Below are positions 33,402 through 46,100 of a stretch of DNA of 64,000 nt, piece by piece. The notes beneath the pieces are model-generated. The model saw nothing but the letters and a program-made list of their open reading frames with translations, searched no databases and was not told the DNA's origin. Source of the stretch: Halichondria panicea (lineage: Eukaryota; Porifera; Demospongiae; Suberitida; Halichondriidae); the NCBI RefSeq assembly GCF_963675165.1, contig NC_087386.1:3350169-3414168 (forward strand). The letters run 5' to 3'. Within the stretch, counting starts at the first letter, position 1. The number at the start of each line of letters is the position of its first letter. The position numbers were made by a program, and so were the translations under genes.

Positions 33402-36400
33402 ATGGGACCAGGAGCAGTAAGAAGGGTCCAGACTGCCAAGTGTTTCTCAGACTAAAGAGACTGCACTGCACTGGGCCAGTACAGTAGGCTTGTGGAATGA
33501 TATTTTGGGGTACATTTGCACTCTTTGTAGACAAGTAGCACCAGTGTACTTTCTTGAAGTGCCTTCTATAAAGATGCAGAAACACAGCCTTCACAATTGC
33601 TTGCTTGAATCATAGACGCTTGCTTGAATCAGCCATCGCTTTTTAAAAAAATAGCAAATTCATTGCATAGCTATAGCAACAGTGACGTCAAACAGTAGTT
33701 ATAAGCATATTCATTGAAGAAGCATGACAGGAAGTAGCTAAACATAGTAGTACAGTTCTAAACATAGTACAAGCCAGTTAAACTATGGCCTCTCGTGGTA
33801 TATTTGCTTTACACGCTCGAGTAATCAGATAAACCAACTCGGCTGCGCCTCGTGGTTTATCAGATTACTCTCGCGTGTAAATCAAATATACCACTCGAGG
33901 CCATTGTTTAACTATAACTTATACGTCAGTTTTATAATTATTATCCGTTTTCAAGTAATAATTATGATGACAGTTATACACTATACTGTAATAACACTAT
34001 AGTAAGTTATAATCTATGTATAACATCAATAATTATAATGTGGTATAATTATACAAATTAATATACAATTATACAGTTATACAGTACACTATACAACTAT
34101 ATACTGTATAGTTATACGCAATGTATAACATCAATATAAAGTGGTATAATTATACAGTTATACCAAATATACAGCTTTCTACAAGTGTGATGTACAATTA
34201 TACAGCTATACACTATACTTTTTATCAACTATACACTTTATACTGGTTATTTCATAAATATATACTCAGTATAATTATTATACAGTATAGCTGGTATTAT
34301 AATAATAGCAAGCAAATACCTATGGTGTATAAAGTATAATTATAACTGGTATAAAGATCCAATATATGATACAGACCCCAAGTGGGGTTTTACAATAAAA
34401 TAATGTTACGGGAATATAATTATGATTTCCGCATACGTATTAAACAGTCAGTAACAGGCTTCCTTTTCTTCCTTCAAGGCTAGAGACTACACTATATTTC
34501 TGCAACAATTAAATGCCAGAGTGTGCATCAAATTGATTTTCTGTAGGAGTACATTGAGGAATTGGAGAGTCTTCTGACAATTGCTAAACACCCTGGGGTT
34601 GTTGCACTATTTAAGACGAACATAGCCAAAGCAAAGACTTTAAGTCCTGTCACTTCTCAAGCTCCAATATTGCAGAAGGTCAAAGCTCCACCTGTGGATA
34701 AGCAAGTGTCATCTAAAATAAGAATCAAGGAATATGGTACGACTCTGTATGTTAATTCATTGTGGTATAGTAACTCGAGGCACGTGGGTGGCCACGGGTT
34801 ATACATGTAGTAGTCGGTTTGTTTGTTTGTTTGTTTGCCCGTCCGTCTGTTTGTGATTTCTGAGTCTGCTCACCTGGGTACCATAGCGTTGCGTGACGTT
34901 ATAGTTATTGTCCACTACATTAGCATTTATGGCAGTAAACCTCCGATGGCCATAAATTCGTATTAGATTACTGGTAGCAATAATTTTCATTCCAGTGGGT
35001 ATCATTATGCCTCTAGGTGTGATACGGTAAGCTGACTGTTTGTGTGTGTGTCTATCTGTCTATCATCTGTTTGCACTAGCGTTCTACTCGAGTTATGCAC
35101 CAAAGCGCTAGCTGTTTGTTAGCTACAAGAGTCAGGAAAGAGCTGCAAAGCTGTATGCGTACAGTAAATGCGTACAGTGTACTGCCAGAAGCAGGCCTTG
35201 TGAACTCAGATCTCGTTACAGATCCACCCCCTTTTGAATTCATTGACAGGAAATACATTGTAGATCTACATGCTTCTATCATTAATTTTAAGCTTATAAT
35301 TCTCTCACTATAATGACTGTGGGTTCATCGTCAACAATTGCAAACAACAATGATAATAATTATGACATAATTATTATACAATCGTTATGCCTCTGGTCCT
35401 CTGGTTGGTAAAGCCGATTCTGTGTGTGTGTGTGTACATTTTTAGTGTTGAAACGAGCCAATTCCAAGTTACAATCATTGCCTGGCCCATTTTTCACCTT
35501 CCCTTCTATTAAATAAAAATCGCCCTGGAACAGGCTATCTCTGTATTTATGCACTTATTCCCTGACTCGATACATAATAAATTATAGCGTGCTGATTATT
35601 TATATGTATATAGATATACTTGCTAATTGCTCCATAGCTGCAGGGTTTCATCTAGGAATTAAAATTTTTGGGGGGAAGGTTTACGCACGTTGCAAATGTT
35701 TGGTCACTCCCACATTTGTTGACCACACCCCCTATTACATGCTAGTACATCGCAGTGGATCTAGTTACATATTGCACATCATAGACAGTACTAATGTGAT
35801 GATGTCATTATTATACAAACATTTGGGGGGGGGGGGGAAGATGAGCATTTTGGGGGGGAAGGTTCACCCCAGCCCCCCGGCCCCTCCCCACTAGATGAAA
35901 CCCTGAGCTGTACCTGCATACTTCTAGTGCACATAGAAAAAGGCTTTAAAAGCTTCCACTGATGCGCTGTGCTTTCATATTGTACTGTCTTCTTTGCTAT
36001 AATAGGTTGGGACCAAACAGACAAGTTCATCAAAATTTATATTTCCAATGTCCCTCAAGTCAGATTGGAGGATGTTAACAAACAGTTTTTTGAAAGGTGA
36101 GTTCGATCACTGTTATGCATGCCAATTGTTGCAATTTTGACTTAGCTGATGTCCCAGGGCCAATAAAAAACACTTAAGGAACAGATTATTCATGTATACT
36201 TCATCGCTTGAATTAAGGTCCGTGAACCGGTTATATTTAGCCGCGGTCTTATGCAAGCATGCCTGTATGACCTTATCCAGGGTGTCTACCTGCTCTTATC
36301 ATAGAATTAAAGCAAACTGACTCTGTGCAATATTAATTCCAATGCATGGCATGTAGGGGGTTTACAGTTGAAGTCACTACTGATGGAAAAATGTATTCTC

Positions 36401-36834
36401 TGGCCATAAATGATCTTCTGAATTCTATCATTCCGGATCAGAGCGCTGTTAAGGTTCAGATGCACCAATAATTATTCATATACAGTATTATAGTTTCGTT
36501 TGCATTCCAAGGTACGTGGTGGAATGATCTGTGTGCAACTGCGTAAGCGTGCTCAAACCTTGTGGGATTGCCTGTTGTGGAAAGAGAAGAAAAATAATGT
36601 TGAAAAGTATGTAGGTATATAAATGTTGATAAAAGGACTGCATCATGGCAATGCCTTTGCAGGGACAGTGCACCAACAGACAAGGATTCACTGACAGACG
36701 ATGATGACCCAGGAGCTGGTCTCATGAACTTAATGAAAAAAATGTATAATGAGGGTGACGATGATTTGAAAAGAACTATTACGAAATCATGGTATGAAGC
36801 TCAGCAGAAGCGTGGACAATCTTTAGAAGATTGA
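33402..36834 (+). CDS. CACYBP: Calcyclin-binding protein (CACYBP/SIP)
   Basis: Adaptor linking Siah-1 and the Skp1/SCF ubiquitin ligase machinery. It has an N-terminal dimerising/Siah-binding helical hairpin, a CS domain and an SGS C-terminus. Firm exons are 34547-34736, 36006-36096, 36357-36453, 36512-36606 and 36663-36834, all with matching phases (645 nt with stop). Motifs: EYIEELESLL (helical N-terminus), YGWDQTDKFIKIYIS (start of CS domain), DGKMYSLAINDLLNSI, VQLRKRAQTLWDCLL, then DPGAGLMNLMKKMYNEGDDD and RTITKSWYEAQ (SGS). The start is uncertain. ATGGGACCAGGAGCA|gtaaga at 33402-33416 would give five residues in phase 0 and a length matching the human N-terminus, but another short exon is possible. 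Predicted about 219 residues (human 228). Confidence 0.9.
33777..33911. repeat. Imperfect foldback element
   Basis: Left arm 'atggcctctcgtggtatatt' and 'gtaatcagataaacca' are mirrored by the right arm (about 33852-33911) with a few mismatches, around a short centre 'actcggctgcgcctcg'. Confidence 0.7.
34737..36005. repeat. CACYBP intron with R2, R1-like and G-rich repeats
   Basis: Inverted R2 copy (about 34755-34905, 'cgaggcacgtgggtggccacggg'-like start), R1-related piece (about 35000-35170), and G-rich dispersed repeat (about 35640-35905) with a 12-bp G run and 'gtgatgatgtcattattatac', also found near 30170. Confidence 0.6.
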
Positions 36835-38159
36835 TTTGACTTTCATGTTTCCAAGGCATACACTTATGTTTACACTGTTGAATGTCCGGAATGGTACTAC
36901 AAAAGGATGTTTCCAGTATGGTTGTATAATTATAACTAATTATGTGCCCCTAAGTTTATCAGGGTTTCATCCAAATTAAAACACAGTGGGAGTTTTGTTA
37001 TTGTTGCATTACAACCAATAGGTTACAATTAGGACTGGCTGGGAGTGTTAGCAGCTTTTTCGCTGGTTTTTTTATTCAAACTTGCAGGGAAAGACCCTGA
37101 CTGACATTAGTTAAAAACATGGTACATAATAATGTGTTTCCCTTACGTTTCACATTGCATTTAGTTCGATGTATGTATGTCGTGCTTCAGGAATGCGGAA
37201 TTGGGCGTGGCTACATTCGGTTAATATTTAATACACATCCAAACTGATCTACTATTGGCATAATAGCAATAATAATTTCATTAGATAGAATAAGTTGGAA
37301 GAGCTAGCTAGCTATAGGCCGGCTGTAGCCATAGATCTTGTATCTATGCTGTAGCGCTATTATAATAATTATAAGAAAGCGTCTCACATGAACAAAGAGC
37401 CAACAACGACACTACTACTCTTGGAAAGAGAAAGCAGAGACTGATTCTAACCGATAATGTAATGGCTGATCTATATGCGCACGCATTCAATCTCATTCGA
37501 TCTCTATATATAATTATACTCTCTAGCAAGTCTACTCTTCCTTCTTTCTCCTAAAATTGTACTTAACTCGGCGCGAGGCTGCATGTTCATGCATGTGCGT
37601 ATACCTAGTTTTATATATTATTATTTTGTGCATGTCCTCCAACAATGCTGTGATGGAGCACAATTTCTTCATTTCACTTGTTTTCTGGCGCTCTTCACTA
37701 TTTATATTCCTGTGGGGATTATAGGAGCGTCTACTGTAGTCTGAAACTGCAACAGTACATTGTATTATGACATTGTATGAGTCAAATTGTTGTAGGCCGA
37801 TCTACATGTATAACTGCAAGAATCTCCAGACCTGCTCTAATTATTAGGTCTGGTCCTGAGACTATACAGGTATAATTACGTAGTTAACCCACACATGAGT
37901 TAGGATGCTCAGTAGGATGTACAAATGCTGAAAACAACACCATCAACACCTGAGGGTGTCCATTCCATAACTGAAGACATCCAATCAAATTCTGAATGTT
38001 GAATTAGCACATGCCTGTGGTAATGATTCTTGTTTCTTTTTTCCTGCAGTTTTGTGTAGGTTTGCAGCTAGCGCCTTCTGAGTATTGTCAACTGTTTAGC
38101 TTGACAAGTTACAACGTTTACAATGCTTGTTGTCTAGATCTAGTTGCTTGAAAACAAAA
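36835..38159. other. Spacer between CACYBP and the T-box gene
   Basis: About 1.3 kb without repeats that I recognise. It should hold the CACYBP 3' UTR and the promoter/5' UTR of the T-box gene. An in-frame stop at 38097-38099 lies upstream of the T-box ATG. No TATA box or conserved element could be defended. Confidence 0.5.
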
Positions 38160-38752
38160 ATGAGTGTTGGCTCAGAAGACAGTCTCACAGAACTTCCACT
38201 GCCGTTTGATATTTCCTCAGCAGTTTCCCGAGCACTGAGAATAACCAGTTCCTCAGGAGCACATGAAGATGAATCTCATCAAATCCACCCCGCTAGTATT
38301 GGAAATCATTCTCAATCGCTGACTCGATATGAACCAGACTTCTGCTGCATGCAGGAGTATCCCTCTCTTTCACCCTGCTACCAGTATTCCAGGCCTCCAC
38401 CTCCTGCATACCAATGCCGAACAAATGATGCCCAACCTGGCCTTGTAAACATCAATTCCAGTAGCAGCATAGAGCAGTTTTACGAGTTTTCTGATTTATC
38501 ACAGCCACCTTTCTATGGCAGAACGCAATCCCTTTCTTACCAAAACTTTTATCCCGACAAAGAACCATACACACCACCAGCAAAAAGGCGAAGGAACACA
38601 ATCCAATGCTGTCATGATAGCGACTATTCTTTGAATGATCACATTCACGACTACTATTCTGACTGGCCATGGACAGCACTCTTGGAAAACAAATCTCTCT
38701 GGAGAAATTTTGATGAAGTTGGCACAGAGATGGTTGTTACAAAGGGAGGAAG
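38160..38752 (+). CDS. T-box gene exon 1: low-complexity N-terminus and start of T-box
   Basis: Starts MSVGSEDSLTELPLP. Proline and tyrosine are frequent (YQYSRPPPPAYQ). There is a basic patch PAKRRRN, possibly a nuclear localisation signal. The exon ends in GTEMVVTKGG with donor gtgagt at 38753, splitting the Arg codon of GRRMFP as in many T-box genes. Confidence 0.9.
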
Positions 38753-41700
38753 GTGAGTCACATGTTTAAAGAAATAATTACGAGTAACATTAGTTATGTA
38801 GTATGTCACTCATTAACTTCAAGTTACACAATCGGCTTACTGACAGTGCATGTATGTTATCATGGCTGTATACTGGTACTACACTCACTTTTTTTATATT
38901 CAGGAGAATGTTCCCCCACCTGGAAGTGAGCTTTCAGAATCTCAATCCCACCTCAGTATATTCCGTAAATTTCGAGATTATCCCTTGTGATGGAAAACGT
39001 TACAAGTTTATCAAAACAGATTGGATGCCAACTGGTCGAGCTGAGAAGAAACAAGCACAATCAGTCTATGTGCACCCTGACTCTCCCAACAGTGGCAGCT
39101 TCTGGATGAGCAAAACAGTCACCTTCAAGATGGTGAAATTGACTAACAACAAGATGCCGAAATTTAAAGACCAGGTATTGTAGATTCTAATTGTTTGCAG
39201 CATTGGAAGATATGACTCAATGATCCCTATGATTCTGAGATCCCCACACCCATGTTTCCAACAACTATATAATTATATGCACCTGCTGCTGGCGCTTTCA
39301 CAAGGAGGTGACCTCCGTATTAATTTACGTGCATGCGCATGTAGGGCTACTAAACAGGAAATGTCACTAAACAGAAACAACCAATACTGGAGGGGGCATT
39401 CGTTTTTGCTTTGCAACTGTTGAATATGTGTACTGAAAATGGCGATCCAAAGGAGGTTGGTCACACCCGCTGAGTCAGCACTTTTACCTCACTCTTGCAT
39501 TCTCGAGCGTTTATCTCTCTTGTACGCTTTACATATCCTGTTAGTTTTTGAATCGTAGTAAACACGTGTAGTTTTAAACTGACCTGGCTACGGAGAGAAA
39601 ACAGCTAGCCAAAAATCTGCAAACGATTGTAGCATTCTATGCTATATCCAGTCAGTAAACATATCTGAGAATGGAGATACTATAGCCTTCAAGTTAAGTT
39701 TGCAGCACTACTGCACCAGACATGATTTCACAGCAGTATGTAGCCATGCACGCAGCGCCTATCTCACAAGTGGTCACAAGATATTGTGACGTTGCTGCAT
39801 GTGCATGTGAAACAGTCACGTAAAGAGTGTGATATTATATATCATCTGCCTCGCGTGGAAGCAATCGCAAATCTAAGCTTGGAATGCCAGTGCATGTAGC
39901 TGCAAGAGTGAGGAAAGAGCCGCATGCGAAGCCGCGTTTCAGATCAGAGAGCAGCCAATAGTTATGGACTTTGAACTTTTAGCCCTTTTTTTTTAGCAAC
40001 CATCATGGTGGATCATTTCCCACTCTTTAGCACCCATTGCATCCCTGCATTCAAAATTACGCAATTGACACTTCGTAGGTTCATTTCATATAAACGTTTG
40101 GCGTTTCCACAGAGGCATTAGCCACCTAGCTGTGGTGTTTTCATTAACTTTTACAAATAGCCATACAATATTCAACAACATACAGACAATCCATGCAGAT
40201 CATAGATTATAATAGCACAAACAACGATCGCTAAAATAATGCTGACATTCGTAGGTTACTCGTGCAATAAGGATTGTAACAAGCAATGGCAAGGCTACTA
40301 ATTGCACGAGAACCATAAGATTTTCACACATAATTGGAAAAGCTTTGTCGTCGAATCAAAGCGCACGGGAGCACGTACGTAGCACGTTGACTATTCCGTG
40401 TGTGTTAGCAGTGTTGTTCACATGCATAATTATGCTGTTGTACGTGACTACCATGATTATTGTCTATAAAACTGCACTGTTCTGCATAATAAAAATTGAG
40501 TCAGAACAATTTGGGTTAGGCATCTATAGGCGGCTTTAGATCGTGATTCTCTATGTGAACTTCTAGCAGGTCACCGTATAACTAGAATGTTTTGCCACAT
40601 CATTCAATGGTATGAGAATTTTGCGAGTAAATCAATTCGCAAAACAAAACCTAAATTTGTAGCAAGTATACGCGATCCTTGCCAGATAGTCGCAAAGATT
40701 TTTCACCTGCATAATATCCTAGTAATTAATATGGTATGTAGGCAGAATTTATATGGTCGATCATTTAATTCCTACTCTTACCATTCCTGCATGCTAATAA
40801 TACTAAAATTAATTGGCTTGCATGTGTTTTGATTCTTGTGTGGCAATGGCAGTACTTGTGATATCTAATACGTACTAGTTAATACACCGTTGCGAGTGCT
40901 CTATGGATATTATTGGCCAAGCGGAAGTTCGATAAGCTCAGGTAGCTCGAGGCGAAGCCGAGTGCTACGTGATGCTTCGAGAACTTCCACGAGGTCAATA
41001 ATATCCATGGAGCACAAGCGTAAAACGGTGCATTAATTGTAGTTTGCAGCTTCTTGCAACTACCATGTACCAATAGCTATCGCTCTAGTATAGAGCTAAC
41101 TAGAATAGAAACCTTCTACGAACAGATTTCTGCAAGGCCTTCGACTCGGTCCCTCACAAAGACAAAATTAATTGTGGAGAATAGGCATCATAGGCGGCTT
41201 GTGGCTATATGATTTGATTGATCCTTGAGCAGGACGTACACAGACGCACAAACACAGTACCGTATACCTTGCTTGCTCATGCATGCACACCGAGGCATAA
41301 TTATGATTATATTGACCTTAATAAATACAGTGAGTACCAGACACCAGATGAGTTGGAGTTGGTGTGCTGTATGGGTTGATGGCTTTGTGACACTGTCAGT
41401 GTGCCTCTGATTCTAAAATAAACTTGAGTCTTGTTCTCTAGTGCGTGAACCTATAACGATGCATGGGCCACAAGCTAAGTTTAATGGGGAAGTGTAGTAC
41501 GTTATCTCCGTTGCCTCTTTTCACCTCAATATTACCGTATAGCGGGTAATTTTCGAGGGACAAAATATTCGTGGTTCAGCAATATTGAGACATTTCGTGG
41601 GTAATATTTTCGTGGTTGGAGCTTGCACTGCAGGTAAAGGTAGGCAAGGTCGCTTCATTCGTGGATAAATATTCGTGGTCAGACCTCCAACCACGAAAAC

Positions 41701-43096
41701 CATGAATATTTTGCCCCACGAAAATTACACGCTATACGGTATTATGCTATGATTTAAACCAGGAGTACATTAAAAGGAGTATCCAACTGTGGCAGTTGTA
41801 GTGTAACCCACGTTACGGTACAAGTTCATGTAGAAGAGTGAATGAGCGTGGGCATGCAGTGCTAGAGATGTTGGACTGCCCACGTAGAGATCTATGACTT
41901 TGCCTGCAGCAAGCTGGACATGGACTTGAAACTGGAAGTTTGCAGCACTAGCTAACTATTATTCTAAGGTATAGAGTACATGTAGAGCTTATAGCTACAT
42001 GTAGATTGGTCAGTTACTCTTTGCCCGCTCTTTTTTTCTACTAGTCTAGATTGTGTGTTTAGATTCTCAGACTATCACCACTTATCTTTCTTGTGTCTTT
42101 CTAAATGCTAGATCTACAATGTAGCTTAGGTAGTCATCATTATCATCAGGAGCACATTACAGAAGGAGCGTCTTACCTCGGGAATCGCATCTCGTGCAAG
42201 TTTGCAAAGCATGACCTTATGCTAACTAAAGTGGGTCTTCTGCGGGTGAGTGCTAATTGAGCTGACGGGTGCACTCTTACCAAGCATAGGTCAAGAGCTA
42301 CAGCTAGCTAGCTAGCTATAGGCTTGCATGGTAGTAAACTCTCTCTTCTAAGAACCCCAGTAAGACTCCCTACTGCAAAAACAAAACGCCTAGTATGTGT
42401 TAGTCTAAGTCTAGCAAACTTTCTCTTGACAAAGTGACTGGATATGCTCCTATTTCAGAACTTTCTGTACCTCACCAATGATCGACAGTCTCTTCCATGA
42501 TGTATACCAACATCCGTCAAAGATCTAGCTATTCATTTTAGCTCTTTCTGGCTCAACCTAGCTCTCCTGCTGCTGCACTACATACAAAATCCGTTCATAA
42601 TGATATTCACAGGCTGAACGCGGTCTGTAATTTATGTACACAGTACTTACACACTATAAGGCAATGCGGCGTTTAGGAAAGCACACGAGATGCGATTTCC
42701 GAACCCAAGCAGAGTTAGACGCTCCTTCTGTAATGTGCTCCTGTTATCATCTAGCAGGTAGCTACTTTCACCAGAGCTAGCTAGCTGGCCACGCTGGTTC
42801 GATCCCTGATCTCAGCTTGGTGGTTGCCTCACTTATTAACTCTGAATGCATGGGAGAATACTTTACGTACGATTGTGGGCTACATATCGCCCACGTTCAT
42901 AAAAATCCTTGTGGATCACGCGATTTAAACCAGGCCTTACTTTTTATTAACTGTACGCTCATTAATTTCTTTGCTGCCTTATTTTGTCTATTCTTCTTTT
43001 GCTACCTTCTATTGGATAAACAATGACAACAGTAAGAAAAAGTAAGGCCTGGGAACAAGTCTATGGGTGCGTATGTGTTGTGGCTAAAAATGATAT

Positions 43097-43153
<57 letters not shown>

Positions 43154-43155
43154 CG

Positions 43156-43189
<34 letters not shown>

Positions 43190-46100
43190 CGCGTGTGGTT
43201 TGTACCTCCAGCCCACATTTAATTTTATTCATGGCTAACAGTTTACACAACTGCGACGCATTCAGTCCTAAATGTAGAATGGAATGTGCGTGGGAGTTGC
43301 ATACTCCTCTATGACTTAAAATATACATGACTGCTGTTTTCTGTTCAGATTATTCTCAACTCGATGCAAAAATATCAACCTGCCATCAGAATCAAAGATG
43401 AGAAACTTGGGGGCACTAAGTTGATCAGTTTTCCTGAGACGACATTCATTGCGGTGACTGCCTATCAAAACAGTGTGATGACCCAAATGAAGATTGACAA
43501 CAATCCATATGCCCGTGCTTTCAGAGAAGGAGATCAGTCTGGCCTCTATCCTGAGAAGAAAGGCGGTCACTATGATAGGTTCAGGAAATCTTCTTCTTCT
43601 TCCCCATTACATGAAAAGAAGAGTAAACAGAGCTCATCCTCTCCTGGGTACACAACCAGTGCAACTAGCGTTGAGTCAGGTGAGTAGTAGTCACCGAGTA
43701 TACATGCATTACACATGCATTACACACGTACTGTTCAGTTATTCTTTTAATAATTTCATGTGCATGGTAGGTGCTATACATGTACATATAATGTTTTGGG
43801 TTTTGGGAATTTTGCATACCATGTAAAACTCATCAAAAAGAACCAGATCTGAAACTGACTGCACGGCTGTATTCTACTGTCTTTCTTGTGTGTATGCGAT
43901 ATGGGATTGTAAATACGTACGTTCACATGCATGTAGAGATTTAAGTTTTCTTTCTTCACTGTCCCATTTTCACTAGTAGTGAAGGGAGTGTGGGTATGTT
44001 TCTTGAGCTCTTGAATCCCTGTTACACACAGATATTCAGTAGTGAGTCGCTGTAGGTTGAGAGAAATAATGTTAGCGGGATCCAGGCATAGAAGGTGCTT
44101 AGAGAGAAGGTTCATGCGCGTGATAAAAAACGTCCTGCATCTATTATTATGGTGCACCGTCCATCTATTTTTGCATGCATGCATGTAGATCGATCAGCAT
44201 TGAACTGGTCGTGATCCTAGCATGCATGTTTTACGCACATAATTATAAATCATTGAGCTAGTTAGTATCGTTTGTTAAGCCGTAATTAATTGTTGCTAGG
44301 ATAGATAACTGAGATCGAGCAATGCACATGACGCAGTCTATGTGAGTGGCTCTGGGTCTAGCCTAGTTTCCAGTTCGACTTTCACCCCGAAAAATCGGCT
44401 TGGGAACGAGGCTACTCTGGGACTTTGCTTCCAAACTGTCGACCATATCTTCATCGCGTAATGAATTTTGCGAAAGTAGTTCACAGAAAAGAGTGCATGT
44501 GGTTGCCTGTGTTGTGGTTTGGTGGTCATGTGTATATAGCTGCAGCATTTATGCAAACCAACAAGACAGGGAGGTCACGATAACTACATTCCAAAATTTT
44601 TTTTGGGACGAGTCATTGATAGTAACGTTAACCTGGCTAGTCCATTTCCTGGGGCGTGGTTTCCAGTGAACAGAAACTTGTGTGAACAGTTGACATAATT
44701 ATACGCACGAGACTGCAACAACCTTCACTTGTAAACGAAGTGTTCGTTTGTGAATCTAATCCAAAAGAACATGGCTAGATGCCAGCCTATAATTATAGAA
44801 GCAGTACGTTTGTAAGCTAGATGACTCTCTAGCCTCGAATCCAGGCCGATTAAAATACGGCCTGGTATCTATTGCATGTGTAATTAATCATAGGCGTGGC
44901 TGTCCACGCCCATGTACTATCTACTATTATATGAAGCTTTGTATAGCCTAGCTAGCTAGTAGTTGGGCGGAGCTCGACCGTCCCTGACGGGAGGTAGGGT
45001 TTCAAGCCTATGTCAGGATTTGTCTTTGCTGCAACTATAGTTGTAGCCCAATCAGATTGCAGCATTTCTACTGTGGTCTGTGTCACGTCCGGTTGCGCAA
45101 CCTCAAGCAAGATAAAATTGGTTAACACCCACTTCAGAATAATAATATTCATAGAATAAAATGATTATTCATAGCTGCTTATCAGCGTGTTACATAATTC
45201 AGCAAGACAAATCCTGACAATAGGCTTGAAACCCGACTTCCCGTCAGGGACGGTCGGGCTCCGCCCAACTAGCTAGCTAGCTAGCTGTGGCCTTCTCTAA
45301 TGGTGTTGTGTTGAGAAGGCTTGCACACGAAGCCAGAAGAGGCTCTCTCTCATCTGATGGTTGGATGGTCGTGATGTTTTGAACTGGGTTTCTGACAGAC
45401 TATGGCAAGTCTTGGACTTTGTGCTTCCAACTGCAACCATAGGGCCATCGTAGAGGTAGAGATGTGAGCCTCTTCTGGTTTCAAAATAGTGTGCAAGCCT
45501 TCTTGACAACGCAATAGAGAACATAAGCCACAGCTTCACAGGAGACAGAGTTTAAAGACTATGGCAAGCTTTCAACTGCAACCATAGGACCATCGTAGAG
45601 AGCCTCTTCTGGCTTTAGACAAGTGTGTAAGCCTTCTTGACAACACAATAGAGGGCATAAAGCCACAGGAGACAAGTATTTGTTAAAAATAATACGGAAA
45701 GAAACTAGTAAACAAACTAGTTTACGGTATAATTTTACAAAGGTTTACTAACGTAAACGAATTCCCCAGATTCTGCTCAGTTTGCGCATGTGCACTATCA
45801 CCCATGCAATAGAGACCAGGCCGTATTTTAATCGGCCTGGTCTCGAGGCTAGCGACCTTCCAAATATGCGACACCCTCCATCTTAAGACAATTTTCTGGC
45901 CTCTTTAAGTTGGGACTGTTGCGTTGACAATATTTTTTTTATGTTGCGTCCTAGAGGTTAAACCAAAAAATAGTAGTTATAAATACTGTTTTGGAGGTTT
46001 TCAATAGTATTTTGCTACATTATTAAATCCCAGATCTATATAATAGTTAGACACTGTTTAGGAAGTTTCTACATTATTTAGAAACCCAAAGGGCTGGTTG

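Larger units (their letters stand above)
32859..34546. repeat. Spacer/first intron of CACYBP with palindromes and AT-rich tract
   Basis: Holds the perfect hairpin at 33025-33090 and an imperfect foldback at 33777-33911 (listed separately). An AT-rich tract at about 33940-34350 is full of 'tataattatac' and 'tatacagt' words, with a roughly 40-bp near-direct repeat (34015-34055 and 34120-34160, 'atgtataacatcaata'). A candidate first coding exon of CACYBP (33402-33416) lies here. Confidence 0.6.
39175..43348. repeat. T-box intron 2 with repeats and a long CA microsatellite
   Basis: Inverted R1 copy (about 39895-40150), foldback (about 40890-41030), partial R1 (about 41035-41302), hairpin MITE (41533-41741), a 42142-42752 element with long inverted ends, and (CA)n tracts at about 43099-43187. 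The first roughly 140 bases near 39425-39560 have an inverted relative at about 58850-58985. No extra exon seen. Confidence 0.65.

Noticed and set aside
38123-38159. Earlier start for the T-box protein (ATG at 38123 or a TTG at 38127)
   Set aside because: ATG 38123 is out of frame and stops at once. TTG is not a normal eukaryotic start. ATG 38160 follows an in-frame stop and has A at -3.
43023-43328. His/Thr-rich and Cys/Val-rich ORFs
   Set aside because: They translate the (CA)n microsatellite.
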